From assembly GCF_030409715.1 (NCBI RefSeq), contig NZ_JAUFQI010000001.1, positions 1,549,001-1,613,000 of the forward strand: 64,000 bases of DNA. The letters are read 5' to 3'. Positions 32,213 through 42,498 of the stretch are shown piece after piece. Source of the stretch: Reinekea marina. GTDB lineage: Bacteria > Pseudomonadota > Gammaproteobacteria > Pseudomonadales > Natronospirillaceae. Numbering within the stretch: the stretch's first letter is position 1; each line of letters starts with the position of its first letter. Made by a program: the position numbers and the translations under genes. The notes under the pieces were generated by a model, which ran no database searches, had not been told where the DNA came from, and saw only the letters and a list, made by a program, of their open reading frames with translations.

Positions 32213-32228
32213 TGAGAACTGGTTCTCA
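32213..32228. promoter_or_regulatory. Inverted repeat upstream of fimV
   Basis: TGAGAAC and GTTCTCA flank a TG spacer, giving an even-length 16-bp palindrome about 97 bp before the fimV start. It could be an operator. It looks superficially like a Fur box but has a 2-bp rather than 1-bp centre and lacks the AT-rich half-sites. Confidence 0.35.
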
Positions 32229-32324
32229 TTTATAAATCTGGAGTTCTACAAAAGAGAGATTCCTCTTCAATAATTGCTTTTCAAGCTTCCGTTTGGGAAG
32301 GGTTGAAGAAAGGGAAAAAGGATT

Positions 32325-35132
32325 ATGGTGAAAAAACAGGCGCTGGCAGTACTCATTTTATTAATGGCATTTGCAGGATCAAGCTTCGGCTTAGGATTGG
32401 GTGACATTAAAGTTAATTCGAATCTGAACGATCCACTCGATGCTGAAATTAAAATCATTCAGTTGCAGGGTCTAACTTCAGGTGAAATTCTTCCTACACT
32501 CGCAAGTAATGATGACTTTCGACGTGCCGGTGTTGAACGAAGTTTTTTCTTATCGAATATCCAATTTAGGGTAAAGGAAAACGCAGCTGGTGAAGTGTTT
32601 ATCACACTGACCACCAAGCAAGTCGTTCGTGAGCCGTTTTTGAATTTCTTAGTCGAAATTAATTGGCCTGGCGGACGCTTATTAAAAGAATACACCATTT
32701 TACTGGACCCTCCTGTATTTGATACCGGGTTGGCCGTTGACGCACTTGTGGTCGAAGGCAGTAATCAAGCCACTGAATTGGTTACCACCACGGTAATAGA
32801 AACGGCACCAACAGAAGAAACCGTTTCGGTAGCTACGCCAGTTGAGCCCCGTGATGATACCTTAGCTGCAGGTGAATATCGTGTTCAACGAAATGACACC
32901 TTGTGGGAAATTGCTATGAAAGTGCCTGCGCGCCAAGGCTACTCTCCACAGCAAGTCATGTTAGCGATTCAGGATTTAAATTCTGAAGCCTTTCTAAATA
33001 ACAACATTAACCGAGTGAAAGCCGGTAGTGTGTTAAAGCTTCCAGATGAATCTCAGATTGCATTACGCAGCTTCCAAGAAGCGATTGATGAAGTAAGAGC
33101 TCAAAATTCAGGAGCTGCACCAAACTTACGTGCACCGACTTCGGCCAATAGTGAAGCTCAATTATCTGCGACTGATACAACAGGGTCTGCACTTGAAGGT
33201 GCAGGTGATGAGAAAAACCCAGATGGTTATTTAGAGCTATCAGCTGATAGTAACTCGGGAATCAGCGGTGCCGGTGAAACCAGTGAAGACGTTCAACAGC
33301 TACTAGGGCAATTATCTATTGCGGAAGAGTTGAACGATCAATACGCTCGTGAACGCGATGATTTATCGGAAAAAGTAGCGGAGCTTGAAGCGCAAATTGA
33401 AATTATGGAACGTTTATTAGACGTTCAAAACACCGATATGGCTCAGGTTCAACAAGCGCTTGAACAATCTGGGGAAGCTCAAACAGAAGCGGCTCCAGAA
33501 GCTGACGCATCAGAACAAGCTCCTGCGACGGAGACCACAACGCCAGAAGCAGCAGCGGCTACACCAACAACACCGGTTAAAGCAACGCCTCCTGCGCCGA
33601 TTAAGCAAGACTTCATGTGGTATGTAAATGAGTATACCGGCACTATTTCTAACTGGGTTATGGCGAGTGTTACAAACATGGCCATTGTTGGCGGCGGATT
33701 ACTGTTAATTTTGCTCATTCCATTCTACCTAAGAAGTAAACGATCAGGCAGCGATCAAGTACTAAGTGAAATGACTGAGTCTTCTAATTCTTTTGCTGAA
33801 GAAACAGATGACATCAGCGCTGACCTAGATGAAGACCTATTAAGTGATGTAGAAGATGATTCTTTTGAAGAAGTTGAAGAAGAGTCTGAACAGATCGATG
33901 CTGTAATGGAAGCCGAAATGTATATGGCATACCAGAAGTACGATCAAGCAGAGGAAAAACTTAAAGAAGCATTTGCTGATTACCCTGGCCGAGCTGATAT
34001 TGGTTTAAAATTAATGGAAGTATTTGCTGAGACAGGTAATGCTTCTGGGTTTAACGATATAGAAAGCCGAATTTCGATGACGCCTGCACAGCAAGAAGAA
34101 GCTGAAGCTCTTCGAGCGAAATTACCTATCGATCAGCTTGATTCAGATAGCAGCAATATGTTGTCTGCTGATAGTAACGACGATTTTGATCTGGATTTAA
34201 GTGACACCCTGACGGAAGGTGATGATTCTTCCGATCTCGGCTTTGAACTGGATTTAGGCGAAGACGATTCTGCCGAACCTATGTTGACTGAAAGCAGTGA
34301 GTCTGAAGATTTATCGTTTGATTTGAATCTTGACAGTGAAGAAACTGAATCAGAACCATTACTAGACAATAGCCAAGCTGAGGCTGAATCTGAAGAGTTA
34401 TCTACAGATTTAGATTTCAGCTTAGATCTGGGTGATTTAGATGTAGATCTATCCAGTGATGAAGGTGATACCTTAGACTTCTCATTAGATGAAGAAACTA
34501 CTAGTACAGAGAGTGACGAAGCTGAACCCACATCTGAGTTAGACTTCTCGTTAGATTTCAGTGAAGAAGAAACCAGTACGGATGACTCTGCATTTGACCT
34601 TAATTTAGAAAGCGAAGTAGATGCGCCATTAGAGCTCAATGAAGAATTGGTCGAGAGTGATGAGGCTGACGGCCTTGATCTAGATCTTGGTGAGGCCGAG
34701 GAAAGTGTTCCTGAGCTAGATATGGAAGACGAACTACCATCATTAGAAATAGAAGAGACACTGTCATTAGATGACGCAGAAGACTTTTCTTTAAATCTAG
34801 ATGAAGAAACAAATACCGAAGTTGAAACACCTGTCAGCGCCGGTGATGACGACTTTGATATCGATTTCTCTGAAGGTGAAACTTCGGATGATGCACCTAA
34901 TGAAGATCCGCTACAGCAATTGGCTGATTCTTTAGACAGTGATGCTGATTTAGACGACGATGAGTTTGACTTCCTTTCAGGTAGTGATGAGATAAGCACC
35001 AAGTTAGATCTCGCTCGTGCTTACATTGAAATGGAAGATAAAGACGGTGCTCGTGATATTCTGGACGAAGTCGTTCAAGAAGGTAATGACGAACAAAAAT
35101 CTCAGGCAGAAGCGTTGATACAACAATTGTAA
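32325..35132 (+). CDS. fimV: FimV-type polar/peptidoglycan-binding protein
   Basis: FimV is an inner-membrane protein that organises pole-localised systems such as type IV pili. The 935 residues show a signal peptide (about 1-23), the FimV N-terminal secretion-domain (LGLGDIKVNSNLNDPLDAEI), a LysM-like peptidoglycan-binding motif (about 184-240, YRVQRNDTLWEIAMKV), a coiled coil (about 325-375), one membrane helix (about 443-470), a very acidic cytoplasmic region of Asp/Glu/Ser/Leu-rich pseudo-repeats (about 490-890, for example LDFSLDLGDLDVDLS) with a TPR-like segment near 540-600, and the conserved C-terminal FimV motif (about 893-935, STKLDLARAYIEMEDKDGA). Location between asd and truA is as in Pseudomonas. 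Confidence 0.93.
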   Translation: MVKKQALAVLILLMAFAGSSFGLGLGDIKVNSNLNDPLDAEIKIIQLQGLTSGEILPTLASNDDFRRAGVERSFFLSNIQFRVKENAAGEVFITLTTKQVVREPFLNFLVEINWPGGRLLKEYTILLDPPVFDTGLAVDALVVEGSNQATELVTTTVIETAPTEETVSVATPVEPRDDTLAAGEYRVQRNDTLWEIAMKVPARQGYSPQQVMLAIQDLNSEAFLNNNINRVKAGSVLKLPDESQIALRSFQEAIDEVRAQNSGAAPNLRAPTSANSEAQLSATDTTGSALEGAGDEKNPDGYLELSADSNSGISGAGETSEDVQQLLGQLSIAEELNDQYARERDDLSEKVAELEAQIEIMERLLDVQNTDMAQVQQALEQSGEAQTEAAPEADASEQAPATETTTPEAAAATPTTPVKATPPAPIKQDFMWYVNEYTGTISNWVMASVTNMAIVGGGLLLILLIPFYLRSKRSGSDQVLSEMTESSNSFAEETDDISADLDEDLLSDVEDDSFEEVEEESEQIDAVMEAEMYMAYQKYDQAEEKLKEAFADYPGRADIGLKLMEVFAETGNASGFNDIESRISMTPAQQEEAEALRAKLPIDQLDSDSSNMLSADSNDDFDLDLSDTLTEGDDSSDLGFELDLGEDDSAEPMLTESSESEDLSFDLNLDSEETESEPLLDNSQAEAESEELSTDLDFSLDLGDLDVDLSSDEGDTLDFSLDEETTSTESDEAEPTSELDFSLDFSEEETSTDDSAFDLNLESEVDAPLELNEELVESDEADGLDLDLGEAEESVPELDMEDELPSLEIEETLSLDDAEDFSLNLDEETNTEVETPVSAGDDDFDIDFSEGETSDDAPNEDPLQQLADSLDSDADLDDDEFDFLSGSDEISTKLDLARAYIEMEDKDGARDILDEVVQEGNDEQKSQAEALIQQL

Positions 35133-35162
35133 TAGCCAATGATAAGTCTTAAATAGTAAAAT

Positions 35163-35191
35163 AGCCGTTCTAATTAGAGCGGCTTTTTTTT
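35163..35191 (+). terminator. Rho-independent terminator of fimV
   Basis: A 9-bp stem with one G-T pair (35163-35171 with 35176-35184, loop AATT) is followed by eight Ts. It ends only two bases before the first possible truA ATG. Confidence 0.85.
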
Positions 35192-35193
35192 GC

Positions 35194-36054
35194 ATGACCG
35201 AAATATTTCCATTTGAAGATCCATCTAAGACAAAACGAATTGTGATGGCCGTTGAATATAAAGGTAGGAACTACCGAGGCTGGCAGATTCAGCGAACAGG
35301 AGTTTCAACCATTCAAGCAACGCTTGAAAAGGCTTTGTCCAAAATAGCGAATCAGGAAATCAGTACCATTGTTGCAGGTCGAACGGATGCGGGTGTTCAT
35401 GCGACGAATCAAATTATTCATTTTGATACATCGGCACAGCGCAGTATGTATGGCTGGACAATGGGCGTTAATGGCGCGTTACCCAACGATATTAGTATTA
35501 AGTGGGCGCATGAAGTAGATGAAACATTCCACGCGCGTTTTACGGCAAAAGAGCGAGCCTACCGCTTTGTTATACATAATAATTGGGTTCGCAGCGCAGC
35601 TTTAGAAGGATTAGTCACCTGGGAGCAATACGAGTTAGATGTAGATTTGATGCAAGAAGCTGCGAACTTGTTATTAGGCACGCACGATTTTAGCTCTTTC
35701 CGAGCGTCTGAATGTCAGGCTCACTCCCCTGTGAAAACCTTGCGAGAATTAACCCTTAAGCGTTATGGTGAGTTTATTGTTATTCAAACACGTGCCGATG
35801 GGTATTTGCACCACATGGTTCGAAATCTTGTCGGTGTCTTGTTACCAATAGGTCGGGGTCGAAAACCGATAAGCTATGCTACTCAAGTTTTGGAAGCAAA
35901 AAATAGGAATAAGGGTGGTGTAACGGCCAAGGGCGATGGTTTGTATTTCGTCAGGGCTCAATATGAGCGTGATGATTTGCCCTGCGAAAAAGCAGGTCCC
36001 GTTTTTATTCAGCCGCTTATAGACAGTGATGGCGCAGTCTTTTCACCTATTTAA
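35194..36054 (+). CDS. truA: tRNA pseudouridine(38-40) synthase TruA
   Basis: TruA modifies U38-U40 in the anticodon arm. The 286-residue frame has VAGRTDAGVHATNQ with catalytic Asp65, VEYKGRNYRGWQIQ near the start and RADGYLHHMVRNLVGVLLPIGRG. The start is uncertain. The ATG at 35194 directly follows the fimV terminator and has no ribosome-binding site beyond the hairpin; the ATG at 35245 (MAVEYKGRNY) would start close to the conserved core but also lacks a good site. Pseudomonas TruA also has an N-terminal extension, so the longer form is kept. Confidence 0.93.
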   Translation: MTEIFPFEDPSKTKRIVMAVEYKGRNYRGWQIQRTGVSTIQATLEKALSKIANQEISTIVAGRTDAGVHATNQIIHFDTSAQRSMYGWTMGVNGALPNDISIKWAHEVDETFHARFTAKERAYRFVIHNNWVRSAALEGLVTWEQYELDVDLMQEAANLLLGTHDFSSFRASECQAHSPVKTLRELTLKRYGEFIVIQTRADGYLHHMVRNLVGVLLPIGRGRKPISYATQVLEAKNRNKGGVTAKGDGLYFVRAQYERDDLPCEKAGPVFIQPLIDSDGAVFSPI

Positions 36055-36068
36055 GGATTTAGATCGCA

Positions 36069-36692
36069 ATGAGAACTCGGATTAAAATGTGCGGAATGAC
36101 GCGCATTGAAGACATACAATGTGCTGCAAGTTTGGGGGTCGATGCGATAGGGCTGGTTTTTTATCCTCCTAGTCCGCGTGCCGTGTCACTTGAGCAGGCA
36201 TCTACGTTAGCTAAAGCTTGCCCTGTGCTTGTTGATAAGGTGGCTTTGTTCGTTAACCCAGAAAAGAGCTTGGTAAAAGAGGTTATTGACGCAACCGGCG
36301 CTACTTTATTGCAGTTTCACGGCGATGAAACGCCTGAGTTTTGCCAGCAGTTTGGCATGCCGTATTTAAAAGCACTTCGTGTGTCAGATAAACATCGTTT
36401 AACGACCGCACTTAAGGAGCATCACGAAGCGCCTGCAATATTGCTCGATGCCTATGTTGCAGGCACACCCGGCGGCACAGGCCAGCAATTTGACTGGTCA
36501 CTAATTCCTAAGGGTTTAATGCAGCGGCTCTTTTTAGCGGGAGGCATTAATGCCACTAACGTGGCTGATGCAATAAGCAGTGCGAACCCTTATGCAGTAG
36601 ACGTAAGTGGTGGAATTGAGTCTGCCAAGGGAATTAAGTCGGCGCAAAAAATGACCGATTTTGTTGCAGCGGTCCGTGAAATTTCTTCATAA
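36069..36692 (+). CDS. trpF: Phosphoribosylanthranilate isomerase TrpF
   Basis: TrpF performs the third step of tryptophan synthesis. The 207-residue TIM barrel shows the catalytic cysteine in KMCGMTR, the FYPPSPRAV loop, LLQFHGDE, the catalytic Asp in ILLDAY, and the phosphate-binding LAGGINATNV and DVSGGIES. It is monofunctional, not fused to TrpC, and sits apart from other trp genes as in Pseudomonas. Confidence 0.95.
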   Translation: MRTRIKMCGMTRIEDIQCAASLGVDAIGLVFYPPSPRAVSLEQASTLAKACPVLVDKVALFVNPEKSLVKEVIDATGATLLQFHGDETPEFCQQFGMPYLKALRVSDKHRLTTALKEHHEAPAILLDAYVAGTPGGTGQQFDWSLIPKGLMQRLFLAGGINATNVADAISSANPYAVDVSGGIESAKGIKSAQKMTDFVAAVREISS

Positions 36693-36778
36693 CTGTGTCC
36701 GTTAGTGAACCATTAAAAAGCCCATTTTTATAGTTCATAATAGGATGATATTCATAAATTTATTAGTGTGGGGTTAAC

Positions 36779-37642
36779 ATGAGCAGTTGGTTGGAAAAAA
36801 TCGTACCGTCAATCGTTAGGTCCGATTCGAAGAACCGGGCTAACGTCCCTGAAGGCCTATGGAAGAAGTGCCCTAAATGTGCGGCCGTTCTGTATCGACC
36901 TGAGCTAGAAAAGAATATGGATGTTTGTCCTAAGTGCGACCATCACATGCGAGTAGGCGCTCGTCGGCGTATCGATCTTTTCTTAGACCAAGAAGGCCGA
37001 GTTGAAATCGCAACAGATGTACGCCCAGTAGATCGACTAAAGTTTAAAGACGGGAAGCGATACAAAGACCGTATAGTGGCAGCCCAAAAGCAAACCGGTG
37101 AAAACGATGCCTTCGTTGCAATGGAAGGTACGGTAGAAGGTCAGCCTGTCGTCGTAGGTGCTTTTGACTTTAACTTCATGGGCGGCTCCATGGGCTCTGT
37201 GGTTGGTGAGAAATTCGTACAAGCTGCAAATCTCGCGATGGAAAAGAACATCCCTTACGTATGTTTTGCAACCTCTGGCGGCGCTCGTATGCAAGAAGCG
37301 TTGTTTTCGTTAATGCAAATGGCAAAAACCAGTGCAGCATTAGAAAAAATGCGCTTACAAGGTGTTCCGTACATCTCAGTGATGATTGATCCTTGTTTTG
37401 GCGGCGTTTCAGCTTCGTTGGCATTGTTAGGCGACCTAAATATTGCTGAGCCCCATGCGTTAATCGGCTTCGCTGGACCACGCGTTATTGAGCAAACGGT
37501 GCGTGAAAAGCTTCCGGAAGGCTTTCAGCGCAGCGAGTTTTTACTTGAAAAGGGCGCAGTAGATATGATTATTCGACGCCAGGATATGCGCTCTAAATTA
37601 GCTGGAGTTCTGAAAAAGTTGATGCATGCACCCGTCAATTAA
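36779..37642 (+). CDS. accD: Acetyl-CoA carboxylase carboxyltransferase subunit beta
   Basis: AccD with AccA transfers the carboxyl group from biotin to acetyl-CoA. The 287-residue protein has the N-terminal zinc ribbon with Cys31, Cys34, Cys50 and Cys53, then the crotonase-like domain with [20 protein letters not shown] and [11 protein letters not shown]. The 86-bp gap upstream has AT-rich -10-like elements, so it may have its own promoter. The end overlaps folC by 17 bp. Confidence 0.96.
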   Translation: MSSWLEKIVPSIVRSDSKNRANVPEGLWKKCPKCAAVLYRPELEKNMDVCPKCDHHMRVGARRRIDLFLDQEGRVEIATDVRPVDRLKFKDGKRYKDRIVAAQKQTGENDAFVAMEGTVEGQPVVVGAFDFNFMGGSMGSVVGEKFVQAANLAMEKNIPYVCFATSGGARMQEALFSLMQMAKTSAALEKMRLQGVPYISVMIDPCFGGVSASLALLGDLNIAEPHALIGFAGPRVIEQTVREKLPEGFQRSEFLLEKGAVDMIIRRQDMRSKLAGVLKKLMHAPVN

Positions 37643-38846
37643 TGATGCGTTAGAGGATTGGTTGGCCTATATTGAGTCAATCCATCCCTCAGAAATAGAA
37701 TTGGGTCTACAGCGTGTCAGTGCGGTGGCCCAAAAGCTACTTTCCAAAAATGAATACAAACCGACCGTTTTTACTGTGGCAGGTACTAATGGTAAAGGTA
37801 CTACTACAGCTGCACTCAGTGCTCTAGCGTGTGAAGCAGGCTTAGAAACTGGGTGGTATTCCTCCCCTCATTTATTTGAATTTAACGAACGTATCCGTAT
37901 TAACGGCAAACCGGTGTCTAATCAGCGCATTGTTGAAGCGTTGTATGCTATTGAAATAGGGCGGGGCGACATCAGTCTTTCCTATTTTGAATATACGACT
38001 CTGGCGGCTCTTTGGTTGTTTGATCAGGCAAAACTTAAGGTTTGGGTGCTTGAAGTTGGCTTAGGTGGCCGGTTAGATGCGGTAAACATAGTTGATGCCG
38101 ACGTTGCAGTCATTACAACAATTGGAATCGATCATGAGGCATTTCTTGGCTCGGATATCAATGTGATTGGTTACGAAAAAGCCGGTATCTGCCGCCCAGA
38201 AAAGCCTGTTGTACTGGGTAGCGCAAACCTTCCGCAAGGCTTGCATGACGAAGTAGCAAGTCGATCTGCGATTGAGTATCGGTTTGGTGATCAACACGGT
38301 GTAAAAGAGGCAATTGTATTTTGGCAAGGGGGGCAAATTGATGCTGGCCAAATCAGAATTCCTCATGATAATGCTGCCAGTGCCTGTCAGGCCTTTTATT
38401 TGTCGGGAATTCAGTTAAGTACAGATGCCATACAACATGCGTTGGAGGGTATTCAAATGCCCGGGCGAATGCAGAAAGTGAACTGGCAAGGGCACGAAAT
38501 TATTGTCGATGTTGGGCATAACCCTCATGCTGGTGCTTATATCGCCAAGCAATTGGGTAGCCAAAAAGTTAACGTGCTGCTTGGTATGCTGGCAGACAAA
38601 GACGTCCATGGGTTCGTTCAGGCGTTAGCCCCTGTTTCAAAGCAAATGCACGCTGTCTCCTTGGCCGTTCCTCGAGGGCTTAGCGCTCAAGAGTTAGTCG
38701 CTCGAACCGATTACCCGTTTGAATCGACGTTTGACTCCATGGCTCAGGCCATTCGTGAGCTTATTCAAACAATGCCTGACACCCCCTTGTTTATTGGTGG
38801 GTCTTTCTATACCGTTTGCGACGCGTTGACCTTTTTGGAGAAGTAA
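37626..38846 (+). CDS. folC: Bifunctional folylpolyglutamate/dihydrofolate synthase FolC
   Basis: FolC adds glutamates to folates and makes dihydrofolate. The 406 residues show the P-loop [12 protein letters not shown] (about 53-64), [13 protein letters not shown], the [24 protein letters not shown] segment, the DHEAFLG loop and the Mur-ligase C-terminal domain with DVGHNPHAG. accD-folC overlap (17 bp) implies coupled translation. Confidence 0.95.
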   Translation: MHPSINDALEDWLAYIESIHPSEIELGLQRVSAVAQKLLSKNEYKPTVFTVAGTNGKGTTTAALSALACEAGLETGWYSSPHLFEFNERIRINGKPVSNQRIVEALYAIEIGRGDISLSYFEYTTLAALWLFDQAKLKVWVLEVGLGGRLDAVNIVDADVAVITTIGIDHEAFLGSDINVIGYEKAGICRPEKPVVLGSANLPQGLHDEVASRSAIEYRFGDQHGVKEAIVFWQGGQIDAGQIRIPHDNAASACQAFYLSGIQLSTDAIQHALEGIQMPGRMQKVNWQGHEIIVDVGHNPHAGAYIAKQLGSQKVNVLLGMLADKDVHGFVQALAPVSKQMHAVSLAVPRGLSAQELVARTDYPFESTFDSMAQAIRELIQTMPDTPLFIGGSFYTVCDALTFLEK

Positions 38847-39365
38847 GTGGACCGTGCATTACAACAAAGATTAGTGGGTATCTTAGTGTTAACAGCCGTC
38901 ATTCTGTTAATTGCACCTGTATTGTTTGATGCTCAAGGTCGTATTCCGGAAAAAATCACTAATATTCCACCTCAGCCTAAACTGCCAGATTTATCTCACA
39001 TCGAATTTAAAATGCCAAATACCGATAACTTGCCTGCGGAAGTTGATCCTGAAGCTGTGGTTGAGCAACCAACAGGCTTCGCGGCAATTTCACAGCCCAA
39101 TGTAGTGCCCACGGCGACCGCTTCGGGTATCTGGAGTGTTCAAGTGGCCAGTTTCAAAGACTCAGCCAAAGCACTGTCGTTAATTGATACATTGAAACAA
39201 GACGATTTCGAAGTCTACAGCCGTGAAAAAGTGTTATCCGACGGAACTCTATTTACCCAAGTGTTTGTGGGGCCGGTTGCTAAAAAAGAACAGGCAGAAG
39301 AACAGAAAGCAAACATTAAAAAACAGTATAACTTGCAGGGATTGGTCGTTAAGTTCTCGAAATAG
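38847..39365 (+). CDS. SPOR-domain division protein (DedD-like)
   Basis: The 172-residue product begins at a GTG immediately after the folC stop, has one N-terminal membrane helix (about 8-25), a Pro-rich periplasmic linker, and a C-terminal SPOR domain (about 96-172: WSVQVASFKDSAKALSLIDTLK and TQVFVGPVAKKEQAEE). SPOR domains bind denuded glycan strands at the septum, so it is the positional and structural counterpart of DedD, between folC and cvpA. Confidence 0.88.
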   Translation: MDRALQQRLVGILVLTAVILLIAPVLFDAQGRIPEKITNIPPQPKLPDLSHIEFKMPNTDNLPAEVDPEAVVEQPTGFAAISQPNVVPTATASGIWSVQVASFKDSAKALSLIDTLKQDDFEVYSREKVLSDGTLFTQVFVGPVAKKEQAEEQKANIKKQYNLQGLVVKFSK

Positions 39366-39460
39366 TTCGATAAAATTGACCATCTGGTCTAATTGAGAAT
39401 AACGATTCACAAAACTGATTTCTCTGTTAGAATGCCCGCGATTTCCACAGTGAGTGAACT

Positions 39461-39955
39461 ATGACCTTTATTGATTGGACAATAATTACCATTCTCGTTG
39501 TTTCAGCGTTAATTAGCATTAAGCGAGGTTTCACTAAAGAAGCTATGTCTTTAGTTTCCTGGTTAGCGGCGCTGTTTGTTGCTCGATTGTTTAGCGCTAA
39601 TTTAGCGACGCTGATGACTTCTATGATCGAAAATGAGGCGTATCGTTATACCGCCGCCTTTGCGATTCTATTTATTGTGACGTTAATTGTTGGTTCCCTC
39701 GTTAATCATTTATTAGGTGAATTTATTCGCATGACCGGGCTGACCGGCACCGACAGAGTGTTAGGTGTTGTCTTTGGTCTACTGCGTGGCTTGGTGATCG
39801 TTGTGGCCATTCTCGCAATGGGACGATTATTTGCACTCGACCAATTTTGGCAAGACTCGGTACTTGTACCGTACTTTGAACCTGTTATTCGATGGACAGG
39901 GGATTCTATTCATAAAGCATCCGGTGCAATATTGTCGGTCGGGGGAGAAAATTAA
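39461..39955 (+). CDS. cvpA: CvpA family membrane protein
   Basis: The 164-residue protein has four membrane helices, the family N-terminus DWTIITILVVSALISIKRGFTKEAMSL-like segment and the GTDRVLGVVFGLLRGLVIV motif. CvpA is named for colicin V export in E. coli and is linked to envelope homeostasis; its biochemical role is unsettled. Its stop directly abuts the purF ATG, the standard cvpA-purF arrangement. Confidence 0.93.
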   Translation: MTFIDWTIITILVVSALISIKRGFTKEAMSLVSWLAALFVARLFSANLATLMTSMIENEAYRYTAAFAILFIVTLIVGSLVNHLLGEFIRMTGLTGTDRVLGVVFGLLRGLVIVVAILAMGRLFALDQFWQDSVLVPYFEPVIRWTGDSIHKASGAILSVGGEN

Positions 39956-41479
39956 ATGTGCGGTGTAGTAGGTATTTTTGGCAGCTCTCCAGTAAATCAA
40001 CAACTCTATGATGCGTTAACCGTACTTCAGCACCGAGGCCAAGATGCCGCTGGTATCGTTACTGAAGAAAACGAAAAGTTTTTTCTTCGTAAAAGTAATG
40101 GCTTAGTGAGAGACGTATTCCATACGCGTCACATGCAATCATTGCGAGGCAATATTGGAATAGGGCATGTGCGCTACCCAACGGCCGGTACGAGCAGTAA
40201 TGCAGAAAGCCAACCTTTTTACGTTAACTCTCCTTATGGCATTGTTTTAGCGCATAACGGAAATTTGACCAATGCCGCCGAGTTAAATAAATCGCTTTAT
40301 CAATCCGATCTTAGGCATGTAAACACCACATCCGATTCAGAAGTTTTGCTGAATGTATTTGCCCATGAATTGCAGGTACAAGGCAAGCTCAAGCCAACCG
40401 CAGACGATATTTTTACGGCTGTGAAAGGTGTTCATAAGCGCTGTAAAGGTGCTTATGGTGTGGTGGCCCTTATCTCAGGTTATGGATTGGTGGCCTTTCG
40501 AGATCCGCACGGAATTCGTCCTTTAGTTTATGGCAAACGAATCGCTGAAAATGGCAATGCTGAATATATGGTGGCGTCTGAAAGTGTGGCACTTGACGTT
40601 CAAGGGTACGAGTTGATAGACGATGTTCAACCAGGGCAAGCAATCTTTGTTGATTATCAAGGTAAGCTGCACATTCAGCAATGTGCTGAAAACACCGTAA
40701 AAACGCCATGTATTTTCGAGTATGTATATTTCGCAAGACCCGATTCAATCATAGATGGCATTTCAGTTTATAAAGCCCGCCTTCGGATGGGCGATGTATT
40801 AGGCGATAAAATTTTAGCGGAACGCCCCAACCACGATATTGATGTGGTTATTCCGATTCCAGACACCAGTCGTACATCTGCTTTGCAACTGGCGAATCGA
40901 ATCGGCGTAAACTTTCGTGAAGGGTTTATGAAAAATCGCTACATTGGCCGAACCTTTATTATGCCCGGCCAAAAGCAACGAAAAAAATCAGTTCGTCAAA
41001 AACTCAATGCCATCGGTTTGGAGTTTAAAGGTAAGAACGTTCTGTTAGTCGATGACTCGATTGTCCGTGGGACAACCTGCAATGAGATCATTGAAATGGC
41101 GCGTGATGCGGGTGCTAAAAAAGTATACTTTGCATCGGCGGCCCCAGAAGTCGTTTTTCCTAACGTTTATGGCATAGATATGCCGGCTGCTGAAGAGTTG
41201 ATTGCGCATGGTCGTAGTAATGAAGAAATTAGGCAATCCATTGGTGCTGATTGGCTAATCTATCAAGATTTAGAAGATTTAAAAGAAGCGACTCGTATTC
41301 ATAAGGACGATAAACAAGATTTTGACTGCTCTGTATTTAATGGTTGCTATGTCACAGGTGATGTTGATGAAGCTTATTTGCAGGCCTTAGAGGCTGCTCG
41401 AAGTGATGCCAAAAAAGTGACCAACAGTGTCACCGATTCTTCAATGATCGATCTTCATAATGATGAAGATGACGGTTAA
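39956..41479 (+). CDS. purF: Amidophosphoribosyltransferase PurF
   Basis: PurF catalyses the first committed step of purine synthesis. The 507 residues start MCGVVGIFG with the catalytic Cys2 right after Met, so no propeptide is present. The glutaminase domain has HVRYPTAG and AHNGNLTN, and the phosphoribosyltransferase domain has [17 protein letters not shown]. Downstream in Pseudomonas one expects metZ, which is not here; a strong terminator follows instead. Confidence 0.96.
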   Translation: MCGVVGIFGSSPVNQQLYDALTVLQHRGQDAAGIVTEENEKFFLRKSNGLVRDVFHTRHMQSLRGNIGIGHVRYPTAGTSSNAESQPFYVNSPYGIVLAHNGNLTNAAELNKSLYQSDLRHVNTTSDSEVLLNVFAHELQVQGKLKPTADDIFTAVKGVHKRCKGAYGVVALISGYGLVAFRDPHGIRPLVYGKRIAENGNAEYMVASESVALDVQGYELIDDVQPGQAIFVDYQGKLHIQQCAENTVKTPCIFEYVYFARPDSIIDGISVYKARLRMGDVLGDKILAERPNHDIDVVIPIPDTSRTSALQLANRIGVNFREGFMKNRYIGRTFIMPGQKQRKKSVRQKLNAIGLEFKGKNVLLVDDSIVRGTTCNEIIEMARDAGAKKVYFASAAPEVVFPNVYGIDMPAAEELIAHGRSNEEIRQSIGADWLIYQDLEDLKEATRIHKDDKQDFDCSVFNGCYVTGDVDEAYLQALEAARSDAKKVTNSVTDSSMIDLHNDEDDG

Positions 41480-41503
41480 ACTTTTGGGGTTGTCGCTTAT
41501 TTG

Positions 41504-41532
41504 AAAAGACGCTCCGCTAGCGTCTTTTTTTT
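41504..41532 (+). terminator. Rho-independent terminator after purF
   Basis: Stem GACGCT (41508-41513) pairs with AGCGTC (41519-41524), extended by A-T pairs at the base, and is followed by eight Ts (41525-41532). Confidence 0.88.
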
Positions 41533-41569
41533 GCTATAAATAAATGGCAAACAATCAAAAGGGGTTAAC

Positions 41570-42496
41570 ATGCAAAAGGCGGCCGCAACGTCAGCTCAAC
41601 TTATTGAGCAAGCCAATCGTGTTATTGCAGGAAAAACGGATCAAATAAAACTTATTTGGGTGGCCATTCTTTGTAATGGTCATGTGCTACTAGAAGATTT
41701 ACCTGGCGTTGGAAAAACAACCTTAGCTCAAACGCTCGCAACCCTACTCGGATTAAACTATCAACGCGTGCAATTTACCGCTGATTTATTGCCTTCTGAT
41801 GTGATTGGAGCGCAAATCTATGATCGTGAGAAGCAATCCTTCTACTTTCATAAAGGCCCGGTTTTTACTCAGCTTTTGCTAGCCGATGAATTAAACAGAG
41901 CGACGCCTAAAGCACAATCTGCACTACTAGAAGCGATGGAGGAGCGGCAAGTCACGATTGACGGGGTTGCTCAAACATTGCCGAAGCCGTTTTTTGTTAT
42001 TGCTACTCAAAACCCGCAGAACCAGTCGGGCACTTACCCTTTACCAGAATCTCAATTGGATCGTTTTTTCGTTCGCATTAGCTTAGGCTACCCCAGTGAA
42101 GAAGTAGAAAAGGAGCTGTTATTAGGCCATATCGGGCGAAGCAAAATTGACGATCTCAAAGCAATCGTCGATCCCACTCAATGGCAATCCATTCAAAATG
42201 AAGTCGAATCGGTTCGCATTGCAGCACCCGTGATTAACTACATCATGCGTTTGGTGAATCGAACCAGAGATGGCGAGCTGTGTGCGGTAGGGTTATCGCC
42301 AAGGGCGTCTCAGCAATTAGCGCAAGCATCAAAAGCCCATGCATTAATTGATCAAAGAGATTATGTGATCCCAGATGATGTTCAATCGGTATTCCCAGCG
42401 GTGGCGGGGCATCGCCTCAAAGCACTAAAAAACCAACATTCGGATTTGCTCGTACAGTCGATACTAAGTTCCGTTGCTGTCATTGAGGCTGCGTAG
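41570..42496 (+). CDS. MoxR-family AAA+ ATPase
   Basis: The 308-residue ATPase has Walker A GVGKT (residues 46-50, in LEDLPGVGKTTLAQTL), Walker B LLLADELNRATPK, the sensor segment FFVIATQNPQNQSGTYPLPESQLDRF with arginine-finger region, and a C-terminal lid with LSPRASQQL. MoxR proteins are chaperone-like and typically work with von Willebrand or DUF58 proteins. The next two genes, DUF58 and transglutaminase, are the common partners in gammaproteobacteria. Confidence 0.9.
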   Translation: MQKAAATSAQLIEQANRVIAGKTDQIKLIWVAILCNGHVLLEDLPGVGKTTLAQTLATLLGLNYQRVQFTADLLPSDVIGAQIYDREKQSFYFHKGPVFTQLLLADELNRATPKAQSALLEAMEERQVTIDGVAQTLPKPFFVIATQNPQNQSGTYPLPESQLDRFFVRISLGYPSEEVEKELLLGHIGRSKIDDLKAIVDPTQWQSIQNEVESVRIAAPVINYIMRLVNRTRDGELCAVGLSPRASQQLAQASKAHALIDQRDYVIPDDVQSVFPAVAGHRLKALKNQHSDLLVQSILSSVAVIEAA

Positions 42497-42498
42497 CC

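Larger units (their letters stand above)
31947..32324. other. Intergenic region asd-fimV (378 bp)
   Basis: This gap holds the asd terminator (32038-32063) and, closer to fimV, a 7-bp inverted repeat at 32213-32228. The rest is A+T-rich with no open frame longer than a few dozen codons on the forward strand. The fimV promoter must lie in it, but I see no confident -35/-10 pair. Confidence 0.6.

Noticed and set aside
32213-32228. Fur box upstream of fimV
   Set aside because: The palindrome has an even centre and lacks the AT-rich GATAAT-type half-sites, so it is listed only as an unnamed inverted repeat.
34133-35002. 289-residue serine-rich open frame on the minus strand inside fimV
   Set aside because: It is the antisense of the acidic, Asp/Glu-rich repeats of FimV (GAx/GAy codons read in reverse give Ser and Leu); it has no ribosome-binding site or family features.
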